Of a stretch of 10,142 nt of DNA, positions 1-6,972 are shown one piece after another (positions within the stretch are counted from its first letter, which is position 1; each line of letters starts with the position of its first letter). The position numbers and the translations under genes are program-made. Source of the DNA: JBKPDV01 sp046728075 (GTDB taxonomy: Bacteria; Acidobacteriota; Thermoanaerobaculia; UBA5066; Gp7-AA6). The DNA lies in the NCBI GenBank assembly GCA_046728075.1, contig JBKPDV010000206.1:1-10142 (forward strand), given 5' to 3'. The notes under the pieces are model-generated. The model made no database searches and was not told the origin of the DNA. It saw only the letters and a list, made by a program, of their open reading frames with translations.

Positions 1-642
1 ATCCTGGCGCATGACAACGTCCGAACGCGCATGCTCGCCGATCCCGCCAACATCCTGAAGGACTACCCGGCGAGGCTCGAGGAAGCGAAGAAGAACGGCA
101 ACGATCCGCAGGTGAAATTCCTGTCGGACCAGATCGAGTGGGCCAAGAAGGTGAAGGTCGAGGAGATTCCCGCTCCGATCGTGACCTATGACTCGGAGCT
201 GCGCATCCACATCGGCGAGGAGACGATTCAGATCTGGCACCTCCCGCCGGCGCACACGGATGGCGACAGCGTTGTCTATTTCGAGAAGGCGAAAGTCCTC
301 CACATGGGGGATGACTTCTTTAACAAAGTCATTCCCTTCATCGACGTCAAGTCCGGCGGCTCCGCGAAGGGCTACCTTGCCGCGATCGATCGGGTCGTCG
401 GGCGGGTGCCACCGGACGTCATGGTCATTCCGGGGCATGGCGAGGTGAGCGACATCGGAGGCTTGAAGGGATTTCGCCAGTACATCGCCGATTTGCTCGA
501 GACGGCTCGAAAGGCTCGCGCCTCGGGCCAGTCGAAAGACGATTTCTTGAAGAGTGTCGATCTGCCGGCCTACAAGGAGTACGGGGGCTACAAGGACCGT
601 TTCAAGGCCAACGCGGGCTCGGCATACGACGAAGCGAGGTAA
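1..642 (+). CDS. MBL-fold metallo-hydrolase, C-terminal part (5' truncated by window edge)
   Basis: The reading frame is open from base 1, so the true start lies upstream; 213 residues are visible, ending at TAA 640-642. Three hallmarks of the metallo-beta-lactamase fold are present in order: His-Thr-Asp-Gly-Asp at 253-267 (metal-ligand His), Met-Gly-Asp-Asp at 304-315 (the bridging-Asp motif), and Pro-Gly-His-Gly at 430-441 (last metal-ligand His). The N-terminal HxHxDH motif that supplies the other zinc ligands must lie outside the window. The arrangement resembles environmental MBL hydrolases of the broad glyoxalase II/cyclase-like type. The substrate cannot be assigned, and a beta-lactamase role is not supported by anything seen. 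The C-terminal ~70 residues are helical, charged and typical of this family. The YfhO-like gene begins 14 bp after the stop, so co-transcription is likely. Confidence 0.9.
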   Translation: MLAHDNVRTRMLADPANILKDYPARLEEAKKNGNDPQVKFLSDQIEWAKKVKVEEIPAPIVTYDSELRIHIGEETIQIWHLPPAHTDGDSVVYFEKAKVLHMGDDFFNKVIPFIDVKSGGSAKGYLAAIDRVVGRVPPDVMVIPGHGEVSDIGGLKGFRQYIADLLETARKARASGQSKDDFLKSVDLPAYKEYGGYKDRFKANAGSAYDEAR

Positions 643-656
643 CGCCGACCGGCGCG

Positions 657-2624
657 ATGTTGGCATCGAGGCCGGCCCGATGGCTCCCCGTTGCGGGTCT
701 TCTCGTGGCGGCTGCCATCTTCTGGTTCGGTCTCGGGATGCACCGCGGCCTTCTCCTCTCCGGTGACATTCGGTCGAAGGTCTGGCCCTGGGCGCCGTTC
801 GTTCCCAAGAGTGAACCGGTGGCGCCGGCTCTCTCGGATCCCGTCTGGCACTTCGTGCCCTGGTTCGAGTTCGCCCGGCGGGAGCTTGCAGCGGGGCGGC
901 CTCCCCTCTGGAACCCGCACCAGGATGGCGGCGTGCCGCTGCTCGGAAATGGTCAGACGGGAATCGGCTCCCCGCTCAATTGGCCCGTCCTCCTTTTCGG
1001 TGTGGCGGCAGGGTGGAACGCGTCCCTGCTTCTCTGCTTTCTGTTGGCGCTCACCGGAACCTATTTCTGGCTTCGGGATCTGGAGCGGTCCGCCGTCGCC
1101 GCCGCACTCGGCGCCGTCGCGTTTGCGATGTCGGGCTCTCAGATCGCCTGGCTCGAGATCATCGCGCCCACAGCCGCTCCCGTTCCGCTTCTCCTGCTCT
1201 TTGCCCGGCGGGTCGCGCGCGCTCCCACCCGCGGATCTTTCGTCGGGCTGGCCATCGCCACGTATCTGGTCTTGAGCGGCGGCCATCCGGAAACTCAGCT
1301 GATGGCGGCGCTGCTGGCGGCGGCCGTCACGCTGCGGTGGGCCGCAGGGCGGCCGGCGGACATCGGGCTTCCCGTCGCCGGCGCCCTCTTCGGCGCGGGT
1401 CTCGCGGCGCCGTTCCTGATTCCCTTCGCCGAGTATTTTCGTTTGAGCGAGGCTCGCCTCGGCATCGACCGCCACCCCTTCGTGCTCCCTCTGAAGGATC
1501 TCGGGCGGCTCGTCGGTCGCAGCGTCGCGGGCTCCAACGTCATCGAGGCAGCGGCGGCCGTCTCGGTGACCGTCCTGATGCTCGCCGTGGCGGGCCTGTG
1601 GCTGGCGCGCCGGGACCGCGAAGTCCTCTTCTGCGCCGGTCTCGCCGCGGTCATGCTGCTGATCACCTATGACAATCCGTGCGCGCGGTTTCTCTCCCGC
1701 CACACGCCGGTCTACTGGACACGGGCTCTGCTCTTCCTCCCTCTGCCTCTGGGCTACCTCGCTGCTCGCGGGCTCGATGAGCTCCGCGGCAAAGTCCGCG
1801 ATGCGGGTCGACCGGCTCTCTCCGCTGCCGTGGGGGCCGCGGCCCTGGTGCTCGTCTTCGGGGAGCTGCTCTTGGCCGCCCAGGGCGTTCATGGCCATTT
1901 GCGGCCATCGGATCTGACCCCTTCCACACCGCTCCTCGATGCCCTCCGGTCGGATCACGAGATCTTCCGCGTGCTGCCCATGCACACGTTCCTGCCTCCC
2001 AATACCGCTACCGATTACGGACTCGACGACGTGCGCGGGTACGACTCACTGGCGCCGTTGGGATGGCGAAGGCGGCGCGAGGCCATGGGCCGTTTCTCCA
2101 ACGCCCCGACGCAGCTGGATGTCCTCGAGCCATGGGACCTGGCGCCCGGCGGAAGAGCGCTGGACTTCTGGAACGTGAAGTACCTGCTCCTGCACCCGCA
2201 GTTCGCCTTCGGGACAGATGTTTTCCGCACGCGCAAGGGCCTCGATCTCGACCTGATCTACTCGGGCCCCGACGGGAAGATCCTGCGCAACAAACGGGTG
2301 CAGCCGCGCGCGAGACTCTCGGTTCCGGGCTTCGTGACCATCCGACAGCGGCAGCCGACTCGCTGGGACATCGAGATCGACTCGTCGCGTCCGGGCTTTT
2401 TCCTGCTCGCTGATCCCTTCTTTCCCGGGTGGTGCGGAAGCATCGACGGCAAAGAGGTGGCCCTCCGGCTTGCGCCCGGGGATCCGATCGCTTTTCCGGT
2501 CCCCGCCGGCCGCCACGCCGTGCGGATCGACTACCGCTCGCAATCGCTGCGGTGGGGGATGGCGGCGCTGGTCACTTCGGCGCTGGTTCTCCTGGCTCTT
2601 CTGCTCCAGTGGCGACCGCGCTGA
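657..2624 (+). CDS. YfhO-family polytopic membrane protein (GT-C-like glycosyltransferase candidate)
   Basis: 655 residues with about 12 hydrophobic segments: one near residues 9-27, a run between about 109 and 410, and a final helix near 632-652. The family is recognised from several features. Gly-Asp-Ile (36-38) falls in the first outside loop. Trp-Asn-Pro-His-Gln-Asp-Gly-Gly (85-92) is followed by Pro-Leu-Leu-Gly-Asn. A Trp-Asn-Val-Lys-Tyr-Leu-Leu motif lies near 505-511. The C-terminal beta-rich outside domain contains Asp-Pro-Phe-Phe-Pro-Gly-Trp and Ile-Asp-Gly-Lys. Characterised YfhO/GtlB proteins of Firmicutes transfer sugars from lipid carriers to teichoic acids. Here the acceptor is unknown, and a lipid-linked-sugar glycosyltransferase role is inferred from the fold. 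The ATG at 657 follows the MBL stop by 14 bp with no good Shine-Dalgarno, so translation probably depends on the upstream gene. The last 53 bp overlap the 3' end of arsC on the other strand. Confidence 0.88.
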   Translation: MLASRPARWLPVAGLLVAAAIFWFGLGMHRGLLLSGDIRSKVWPWAPFVPKSEPVAPALSDPVWHFVPWFEFARRELAAGRPPLWNPHQDGGVPLLGNGQTGIGSPLNWPVLLFGVAAGWNASLLLCFLLALTGTYFWLRDLERSAVAAALGAVAFAMSGSQIAWLEIIAPTAAPVPLLLLFARRVARAPTRGSFVGLAIATYLVLSGGHPETQLMAALLAAAVTLRWAAGRPADIGLPVAGALFGAGLAAPFLIPFAEYFRLSEARLGIDRHPFVLPLKDLGRLVGRSVAGSNVIEAAAAVSVTVLMLAVAGLWLARRDREVLFCAGLAAVMLLITYDNPCARFLSRHTPVYWTRALLFLPLPLGYLAARGLDELRGKVRDAGRPALSAAVGAAALVLVFGELLLAAQGVHGHLRPSDLTPSTPLLDALRSDHEIFRVLPMHTFLPPNTATDYGLDDVRGYDSLAPLGWRRRREAMGRFSNAPTQLDVLEPWDLAPGGRALDFWNVKYLLLHPQFAFGTDVFRTRKGLDLDLIYSGPDGKILRNKRVQPRARLSVPGFVTIRQRQPTRWDIEIDSSRPGFFLLADPFFPGWCGSIDGKEVALRLAPGDPIAFPVPAGRHAVRIDYRSQSLRWGMAALVTSALVLLALLLQWRPR

Positions 2625-3027
2625 CCAGCGCGGCGATCGATCTCCTCATGTCATCTCGCGTTTGGCGAAAACGCTCCATCCGGGACTCGGGGTCTGGCTC
2701 GAAGGAGGGATCCTCGATCGACCAATGCTCGATTCGTTTCGCGTTGGGCCAGGTCGGGCAGTCGAGGGCCGCCGAGTCGCAAACGGTCACGACGGCGTCG
2801 AAAGTTTCCTGCTCGAATTCGGAAGCCGGCTTGGACCGCGCGTCCCGGATATCGGAGCCGAGCTCTGCCATCGCGGCCACGGCGTTGGGATGGACGCCTC
2901 CTGCCGGCCGCGAGCCCGCCGAAAAGGCCTCGACGGCTTCCGAGTGGTCCAGACGCGCGAGCGCCTCGGCCATCTGGCTGCGAGCGGAGTTGCCGGTGCA
3001 GAGGAAGAGGATGCGTTTCTTCTCCAT
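2572..3027 (-). CDS. arsC: Arsenate reductase, thioredoxin-coupled (LMW-PTP fold)
   Basis: 151 residues, the usual length. It reduces arsenate to arsenite in the cytosol through a cysteine relay regenerated by thioredoxin. The phosphatase-type P-loop is Cys10-Thr-Gly-Asn-Ser-Ala-Arg16 (CX5R). The relay cysteines are Cys83 and Cys90, separated by six residues, and the general acid lies in Asp106-Pro107. These positions match the Cys10/Cys82/Cys89/Asp105 set of the Staphylococcus plasmid pI258 enzyme within one residue, which separates it from plain low-molecular-weight tyrosine phosphatases. An in-frame TAG lies two codons before the ATG at 3027, so the start is fixed. AGGAG directly abuts the ATG, too close to act as a normal ribosome site, while TACGAT ends 6 nt before it. 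No arsR, arsB or acr3 is nearby. The 3' end overlaps the convergent YfhO gene by 53 bp. Confidence 0.95.
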   Translation of the reverse strand: MEKKRILFLCTGNSARSQMAEALARLDHSEAVEAFSAGSRPAGGVHPNAVAAMAELGSDIRDARSKPASEFEQETFDAVVTVCDSAALDCPTWPNAKRIEHWSIEDPSFEPDPESRMERFRQTRDDMRRSIAALVSAVATGAEEPGEPAPK

Positions 3028-3033
3028 CTCCTA

Positions 3034-3039
3034 ATCGTA
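3034..3039 (-). promoter_or_regulatory. Putative -10 box of arsC (leaderless-type position)
   Basis: On the minus strand the hexamer TACGAT ends 6 nt before the arsC ATG, occupying -12 to -7 relative to the A of the start codon. This is where a -10 element would sit if transcription began at the ATG itself. A TTCGCC hexamer from the heptad repeat (plus-strand 3057-3062) lies 17 nt further upstream at the -35 position, but it is a weak match to TTGACA. Inference from position only. Confidence 0.4.
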
Positions 3040-3041
3040 AC

Positions 3042-3150
3042 GGGCGAAGGGCGAATGGCGAAGGGCGAAGGGCGGTCAGAAGAGAGCGGCACCGGAAGGC
3101 TTCCCGGCGCCGGGCCTCGCCTTTCGCCATACGCCTTTCGCCTTTCGCCT
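3042..3150. repeat. Inverted repeat built from tandem heptads (GGGCGAA / CGCCTTT)
   Basis: The left arm 3042-3076 holds five tandem 7-nt units (GGGCGAA twice, TGGCGAA, GGGCGAA, GGGCGGT). The right arm 3118-3152 holds five units in inverse orientation (CGCCTTT, CGCCATA, CGCCTTT twice, CGCCTGC). Pairing 3042-3074 with 3118-3150 gives 33 positions: 27 Watson-Crick, 3 G-T that would be G-U wobbles in a plus-strand RNA, and 3 mismatches. The 43-nt centre carries a perfect 12-bp palindrome CCCGGCGCCGGG (3103-3114) and GGAAG-G-CTTCC just before it. The element fills most of the divergent gap between arsC and ftsK. It has no T-tract, so it is not a classical terminator, and its function is unknown. 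Confidence 0.85.
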
Positions 3151-3160
3151 GCTTTTCCCG

Positions 3161-3166
3161 CATAAT
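3161..3166 (+). promoter_or_regulatory. Putative -10 box of ftsK
   Basis: CATAAT matches TATAAT at five of six bases and lies 8 nt before the TTG start of ftsK. A TTCGCC hexamer from the right repeat arm (3137-3142) stands 18 nt upstream at a -35-like position, with a weak consensus match. If used, transcription would start about 1-3 nt before the coding region and leave almost no leader. This is positional inference. Confidence 0.4.
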
Positions 3167-3174
3167 GGATTGGA

Positions 3175-5499
3175 TTGAGTCAGGAATCGTTTTGGCGGAG
3201 CCGGCTCGTCAGCGAAGCGCTCGGCATTCTGCTCCTTTTGTCGGGCCTGCTCGCCACGCTGTCTCTGGCTTCTTATAGCCCGCGCGACGCGAACCTCTTT
3301 TCCGTCACGACGGGCGAAGCCGCTTCCCCCGCCAACTGGATCGGAAGATTCGGGGCGGATCTGTCTTCGGCGCTCTACGCGATCCTCGGTCTGGCGGCCT
3401 GGGCCGTACCCGTTCTGCTCATCCTCTGGGGCTGGAGGCGTTTCTGGCAGCGGCCGTTTCCCAACCCGGGAACCAAAGCGGCCGGGTTTGTCCTGCTTTT
3501 TCTCTCGATTCCGGCCCTGCTTTCGCTGACCCTCGGGCGCCGGACCCTTTTCGGCGAGGAGTCCGAGGCCGGCGGAATCGTCGGGCGAGCGGTCGCCGAC
3601 GCCTCCCGGGCGCGGTTGGGCACGACCGGGGCGCTGCTTCTCGCGGGAACTCTGCTCCTCCTCGCGATCCCTCTGGCCACTCAGGTGTCGCTGGCGGAGA
3701 CGTTTCTGGGCCTACGAGTGCGCCTGGCCGGCTTCTGGAGCCGGTTCAACGTCTCGTGGGTGCGACGCCGGGACCGCAAGACCAAGGACCGCTTGCGCAA
3801 GAGCGTCGTCTCCAAGCATCTGGAAAAGGCGCGCCGCGAAGGGGTCTCGCTCGACGAGGTTCCCTTCGCGGCGGAAGACCCCCCGTTTCTCCGAGAGGTG
3901 CCGGGTCCCGGCAAGTTCTCCCTGACGAAGACGACGTCTCCGGTGAAGAAGGCGGAACCCGCGGCCGCTTCCTCTCGGAAGAAGTCGAACTCGCAGCAGA
4001 GCCTGCCGCTGGTCGTCTCGGGCTACACCTACCCGGACGTGTCGCTTCTTCAGAAGCGCGAGCAGGTCAACGTCGTCGACCAGAAGCTTCTCGCGGAAAC
4101 TGGACGCCTGATCGAATCCAAGTGCGCCGAGTTCGGCGTCGAGGGAGAGGTCATCGAGTATCACCCCGGCCCCGTCGTGACGACGTACGAGTTCCGGCCC
4201 GCGGCGGGAATCAAGGTCAATCAGGTCATGAACCTCTCCGAGGATCTCGCCCTCGCGCTCTCGGCCGAGGCGGTTCGCATCGAAAGGCTTCCCGGACGCG
4301 CCTCCGTGGGCATCGAGGTGCCCAATCCCGGCGGAGGCGAGGTGATCTCGCTGCGCGATGTCGTCGAATCGGAAACCTTCCAGCGTTCGCCGTCGCTTCT
4401 GACGCTCGGCCTCGGGAAGGACATCCACGGCGAGCCGGTCGTCGATGACCTGCGAGGAATGCCTCACCTTCTGATCGCCGGCACGACCGGGTCGGGCAAG
4501 AGCGTCGGCATCAACGCGCTCCTGACCTCGATTCTCTTCAAGGCTCGGCCCGACCAGGTCAAGCTGATCCTGATCGACCCGAAGATGGTCGAGCTCGAGA
4601 TGTACGAGGACCTTCCGCATCTGCTGACGCCGATCATCACCGACCCGAAAAAGGCGGCCAACGCGCTGAAATGGGCGGTCGGAGTGATGGAAGATCGTTT
4701 CCAGACGCTCTCGGATCTCGGTCAGGTCCGTAACGCGGAGCAGTACAACGCGGCGATCCGAGACCCGGAGACAGTCGCGCGTTTCCGCGCGGAGCATCCG
4801 GAAGACCCGGACTTGAAGCTCGACCCGATGGAGCTGATCGTCATCGTCATCGACGAGCTGGCGGATCTCATGATGACCTCCCCGAAGGAGGTCGAAGAGG
4901 CGATCGTGCGGCTCGCGCAAAAGGCCCGCGCCGTCGGGGTCCACCTCGTGGTCGCCACACAGCGTCCCTCCGTCGACGTGCTGACCGGCCTCATCAAGGC
5001 GAATCTGCCTTCGCGCATCGCGTTCAAGGTCTCTTCCAAGATCGACTCCCGCGTGATCCTCGACGGCAACGGCGCGGAGAGGTTGCTCGGGCGCGGGGAC
5101 ATGCTCTTCCTGGCACCGGGAACCTCGCGCCTGCGTCGCGTGCACGGAGCTTTCGTCTCGGTCCAGGAGACGGCAACTCTGGTGAGGTTCCTGAAGAAAC
5201 AGGCGAAGCCCCACTTCAAGGAAGAGATCACGCGGGAGCCGGTCGAAGCGGCGCGGCGCGACGACGCGGGAGACGAGATGGACCCGTTGTACGACGAGGC
5301 GGCGCGCCTGGTCGTCAAGGAAAAGATGGCCTCGATCTCCTTTCTCCAGCGCCGGATGGGAGTCGGCTTCTCCCGCGCCGGGAAGTTGATCGACATGATG
5401 TCGCGGGACGGGCTGCTCGGGCCCCAGCGGGGATCCAAACCGCGCGAGGTTCTCGTCGCGGAAGACTATTTCGAGGAAGTGGACCGGCAGCCTCGATGA
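3175..5499 (+). CDS. ftsK: DNA translocase FtsK (SpoIIIE/FtsK family)
   Basis: 774 residues. It is an ATP-driven hexameric DNA pump at the division septum that clears chromosome termini and activates XerCD dimer resolution. The N-terminus has four membrane helices, roughly residues 14-32, 62-85, 101-120 and 143-165. A short charged linker follows (about 180-290), much shorter than in E. coli FtsK, then the alpha/beta motor. Walker A is Gly-Thr-Thr-Gly-Ser-Gly-Lys-Ser at 436-443 and Walker B ends in Asp560-Glu561. The C-terminal winged-helix gamma domain, about 703-765, normally reads polar KOPS-type sequences. The TTG at 3175 is chosen because an in-frame TAA lies at 3163-3165, the first helix starts soon after, and no in-frame ATG or GTG precedes that helix. 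No strong Shine-Dalgarno is visible. Its TGA overlaps the ATG of the next gene. Confidence 0.97.
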   Translation: MSQESFWRSRLVSEALGILLLLSGLLATLSLASYSPRDANLFSVTTGEAASPANWIGRFGADLSSALYAILGLAAWAVPVLLILWGWRRFWQRPFPNPGTKAAGFVLLFLSIPALLSLTLGRRTLFGEESEAGGIVGRAVADASRARLGTTGALLLAGTLLLLAIPLATQVSLAETFLGLRVRLAGFWSRFNVSWVRRRDRKTKDRLRKSVVSKHLEKARREGVSLDEVPFAAEDPPFLREVPGPGKFSLTKTTSPVKKAEPAAASSRKKSNSQQSLPLVVSGYTYPDVSLLQKREQVNVVDQKLLAETGRLIESKCAEFGVEGEVIEYHPGPVVTTYEFRPAAGIKVNQVMNLSEDLALALSAEAVRIERLPGRASVGIEVPNPGGGEVISLRDVVESETFQRSPSLLTLGLGKDIHGEPVVDDLRGMPHLLIAGTTGSGKSVGINALLTSILFKARPDQVKLILIDPKMVELEMYEDLPHLLTPIITDPKKAANALKWAVGVMEDRFQTLSDLGQVRNAEQYNAAIRDPETVARFRAEHPEDPDLKLDPMELIVIVIDELADLMMTSPKEVEEAIVRLAQKARAVGVHLVVATQRPSVDVLTGLIKANLPSRIAFKVSSKIDSRVILDGNGAERLLGRGDMLFLAPGTSRLRRVHGAFVSVQETATLVRFLKKQAKPHFKEEITREPVEAARRDDAGDEMDPLYDEAARLVVKEKMASISFLQRRMGVGFSRAGKLIDMMSRDGLLGPQRGSKPREVLVAEDYFEEVDRQPR

Positions 5500-5903
5500 G
5501 CCGTTCAGCGCTCTGGTTGCTCGTGACGGTTCTCGCCGCACCGGCCGCCGGCTACTTCGTGTACCGCCTGGCGCGCGGCCTGGGCTTCCTCGACCCGCCA
5601 GTCGACCGCCAGCACGAGCTGCGCCGGACGATCCTCGTCTCGCTCTACTGCTTCCTTCTCTTTTTGCCCGCGGGAATCTATGGCTTCGAAAAAGGCTGGC
5701 CCCGCGTGTGGATCCTCTTCGGGATCCTTTTGAGCCTGACCCTGGTTTTCTTCGCGGCCGGCGGGATCCTGGCGGGAGTGCGGCTCTGGAGAATCCGGCA
5801 TCCAGACGCGGGACCCGAAGCCGAAGCTCGAGTCGAGCCAAGCAAGGATTCCCTGGAGAGAGTCGCTCTCGAGGATGACCGAGCCTCCGAGGAAGTTCTC
5901 TAG
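5496..5903 (+). CDS. Small three-helix membrane protein, translation-coupled to ftsK (unknown function)
   Basis: 135 residues of no family I recognise. Three hydrophobic segments are clear, about residues 4-23, 45-63 and 70-95, followed by a cytoplasm-like charged tail (about 103-135) rich in Glu, Asp and Arg. Between helices 1 and 2 lies a polar loop containing Asp-Pro-Pro-Val-Asp-Arg-Gln-His-Glu-Leu-Arg-Arg. The ATG at 5496 overlaps the ftsK TGA in the ATGA arrangement typical of translational coupling, so it should be made together with FtsK in the inner membrane. The coding frame is supported by clean membrane-protein composition and by termination at TAG before the next gene. Function is not inferable; a divisome or membrane accessory role is only a guess from linkage. 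Confidence 0.8.
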   Translation: MSRSALWLLVTVLAAPAAGYFVYRLARGLGFLDPPVDRQHELRRTILVSLYCFLLFLPAGIYGFEKGWPRVWILFGILLSLTLVFFAAGGILAGVRLWRIRHPDAGPEAEARVEPSKDSLERVALEDDRASEEVL

Positions 5904-5989
5904 CCGGCGGTCAACCAGTGGCGCGGGCGGCCCCCGCGAGCCTTGGGCCACGTCTCGGAAGTCTCCGGGCTCGCGTCTTCAACTCTCTC

Positions 5990-6019
5990 GGCGCCGGTCG
6001 GGAAGCGACCGCCTGCGCC
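5990..6019 (+). other. Stem-loop in the fmt leader region
   Basis: CGGTCG (5995-6000) and CGACCG (6006-6011) form a perfect 6-bp stem with a 5-nt loop. GGCGC (5990-5994) and GCGCC (6015-6019) can extend it past a 3-nt bulge. No T-run follows, so intrinsic termination is unlikely. It lies in the 139-bp gap between the small membrane protein gene and fmt, a gap otherwise without recognisable features apart from a -10-like box. Chance formation in GC-rich DNA is possible. Confidence 0.4.
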
Positions 6020-6030
6020 AAAAGCCACGG

Positions 6031-6036
6031 TATGTT
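6031..6036 (+). promoter_or_regulatory. Putative -10 box of fmt (leaderless-type position)
   Basis: TATGTT fits TANNNT and ends exactly 6 nt before the fmt ATG, occupying -12 to -7 as expected if the mRNA starts at the initiation codon. There is no convincing Shine-Dalgarno between it and the ATG, and no clear -35 element. Positional inference only; read-through from ftsK remains possible. Confidence 0.4.
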
Positions 6037-6042
6037 TCCGCT

Positions 6043-6972
6043 ATGGCCCTCACCGTCGTCTTTTTCGGAACGCCGGAGTTCGCGGTGCCGGCCCTCTCCC
6101 GCCTGCTCGAAGCCCGCGCGGCGGTTCCGCTCGTCGTCACCCAGCCCGACCGCCCGGTGGGCCGGCACGCGGTTCCTGTTCCCTCGGCGGTGTCCCGGCT
6201 CGCCGCCGTTCGCGGAATTCCCACGGAAAAGCCGGAGAAGCTTCGCGGAAACACGGATCTCTCCGACAGGATCCGCGGGCTCGCTCCGGATGTCGGCGTC
6301 GTGGTGGCCTATGGACGCCTGCTTCCGCCCGAGCTCCTCGCGATCCCCCGCCACGGCTTCGTCAACCTGCACGGCTCACTTCTTCCCCGGTATCGGGGCG
6401 CTTCCCCGGTGCAGGCGGCGCTGCTCGCGGGAGATCGAGAGACGGGAGTCGTCACGATGAAGGTGGTGGAGGAGCTGGACGCGGGTCCGCTCTATCTCGA
6501 GCAGCGCGTCGAGATCGGAGAGAGGGAGGACGCGGGAGCTCTTTCGCAACGACTGGCACGGGCAGGAGCGGATCTTCTGGTCGAGACACTGGCAGGCCTC
6601 GAGCGGGGCTCGCTCGTCCCGCGGCCGCAGGTGGGGACTCCCAGTCTCTGCCGGCCGATGCGGCGCGAAGACGGCCGAATCGACTGGACGCGTCCCGCGA
6701 CGGAGATCGATCGCCGGCTGCGGGCATACACGCCCTGGCCCGGCGCCTACACGTTCCTGGGAAAGGAACGCGTGAAGATCCATGGTCTCGAGCCGGGGCC
6801 CGAGACCAATCGAGCGCCGGGCACGCTCTGGCTCGAGGAGGATCGAGTGCTCGTGGCCACGGGCCAGGGGCAGTCGGTCATTCTGACGGGGGCGCAGCGC
6901 TCGGGCCGGCGGCTCGTCGGAGGAGCAGAGTTCGCGCGCGGAATCCGGGCGTTGCCCGCGAAGTTCTCGTGA
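6043..6972 (+). CDS. fmt: Methionyl-tRNA formyltransferase
   Basis: 309 residues, close to the 315 of E. coli. It transfers a formyl group from 10-formyl-tetrahydrofolate to Met-tRNA(fMet) in the cytosol for translation initiation. The N-terminus Val-Phe-Phe-Gly-Thr-Pro-Glu-Phe opens the Rossmann-like catalytic domain. The signature Asn108-Leu-His110-Gly-Ser-Leu-Leu-Pro-Arg-Tyr-Arg-Gly supplies the catalytic Asn and His, and Asp146 in Leu-Asp-Ala-Gly-Pro completes the triad; all three match E. coli numbering. The C-terminal tRNA-binding barrel (about 205-309) shows Ile-Asp-Trp and Arg-Ala-Tyr-Thr-Pro-Trp-Pro-Gly. The frame is open upstream to 5875, but homology begins at the ATG at 6043, so the extra 56 residues are rejected. 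Its TGA overlaps the rsmB GTG start. The usual partner def is not in the window. Confidence 0.97.
   Translation: MALTVVFFGTPEFAVPALSRLLEARAAVPLVVTQPDRPVGRHAVPVPSAVSRLAAVRGIPTEKPEKLRGNTDLSDRIRGLAPDVGVVVAYGRLLPPELLAIPRHGFVNLHGSLLPRYRGASPVQAALLAGDRETGVVTMKVVEELDAGPLYLEQRVEIGEREDAGALSQRLARAGADLLVETLAGLERGSLVPRPQVGTPSLCRPMRREDGRIDWTRPATEIDRRLRAYTPWPGAYTFLGKERVKIHGLEPGPETNRAPGTLWLEEDRVLVATGQGQSVILTGAQRSGRRLVGGAEFARGIRALPAKFS

Noticed and set aside
588..1985. 465-codon minus-strand frame opposite the YfhO gene
   Set aside because: Low-complexity charged product with no recognisable motif; the plus strand encodes a clear membrane protein family.
3042..3152. CRISPR array or intrinsic terminator at the heptad repeat
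   Set aside because: Units are contiguous 7-mers without spacers, and no T-tract follows the hairpin; it also lies between divergent starts, not after a gene end.
3165..3278. ATG at 3165 opening a 37-codon frame across the ftsK start
   Set aside because: It is out of frame with FtsK, its product has no features, and it overlaps the likely -10 box; no sign of a frameshift in FtsK.
3712..5841. 709-codon open frame on the minus strand opposite ftsK
   Set aside because: It lies antisense to a well-supported FtsK and its product is Arg/Asp/Leu-rich without domains; long antisense frames are expected in high-GC coding DNA.
5943..6968. N-terminal extension of the rsmB frame
   Set aside because: This part is the shifted-frame shadow of fmt; RsmB homology begins right after the GTG at 6969.
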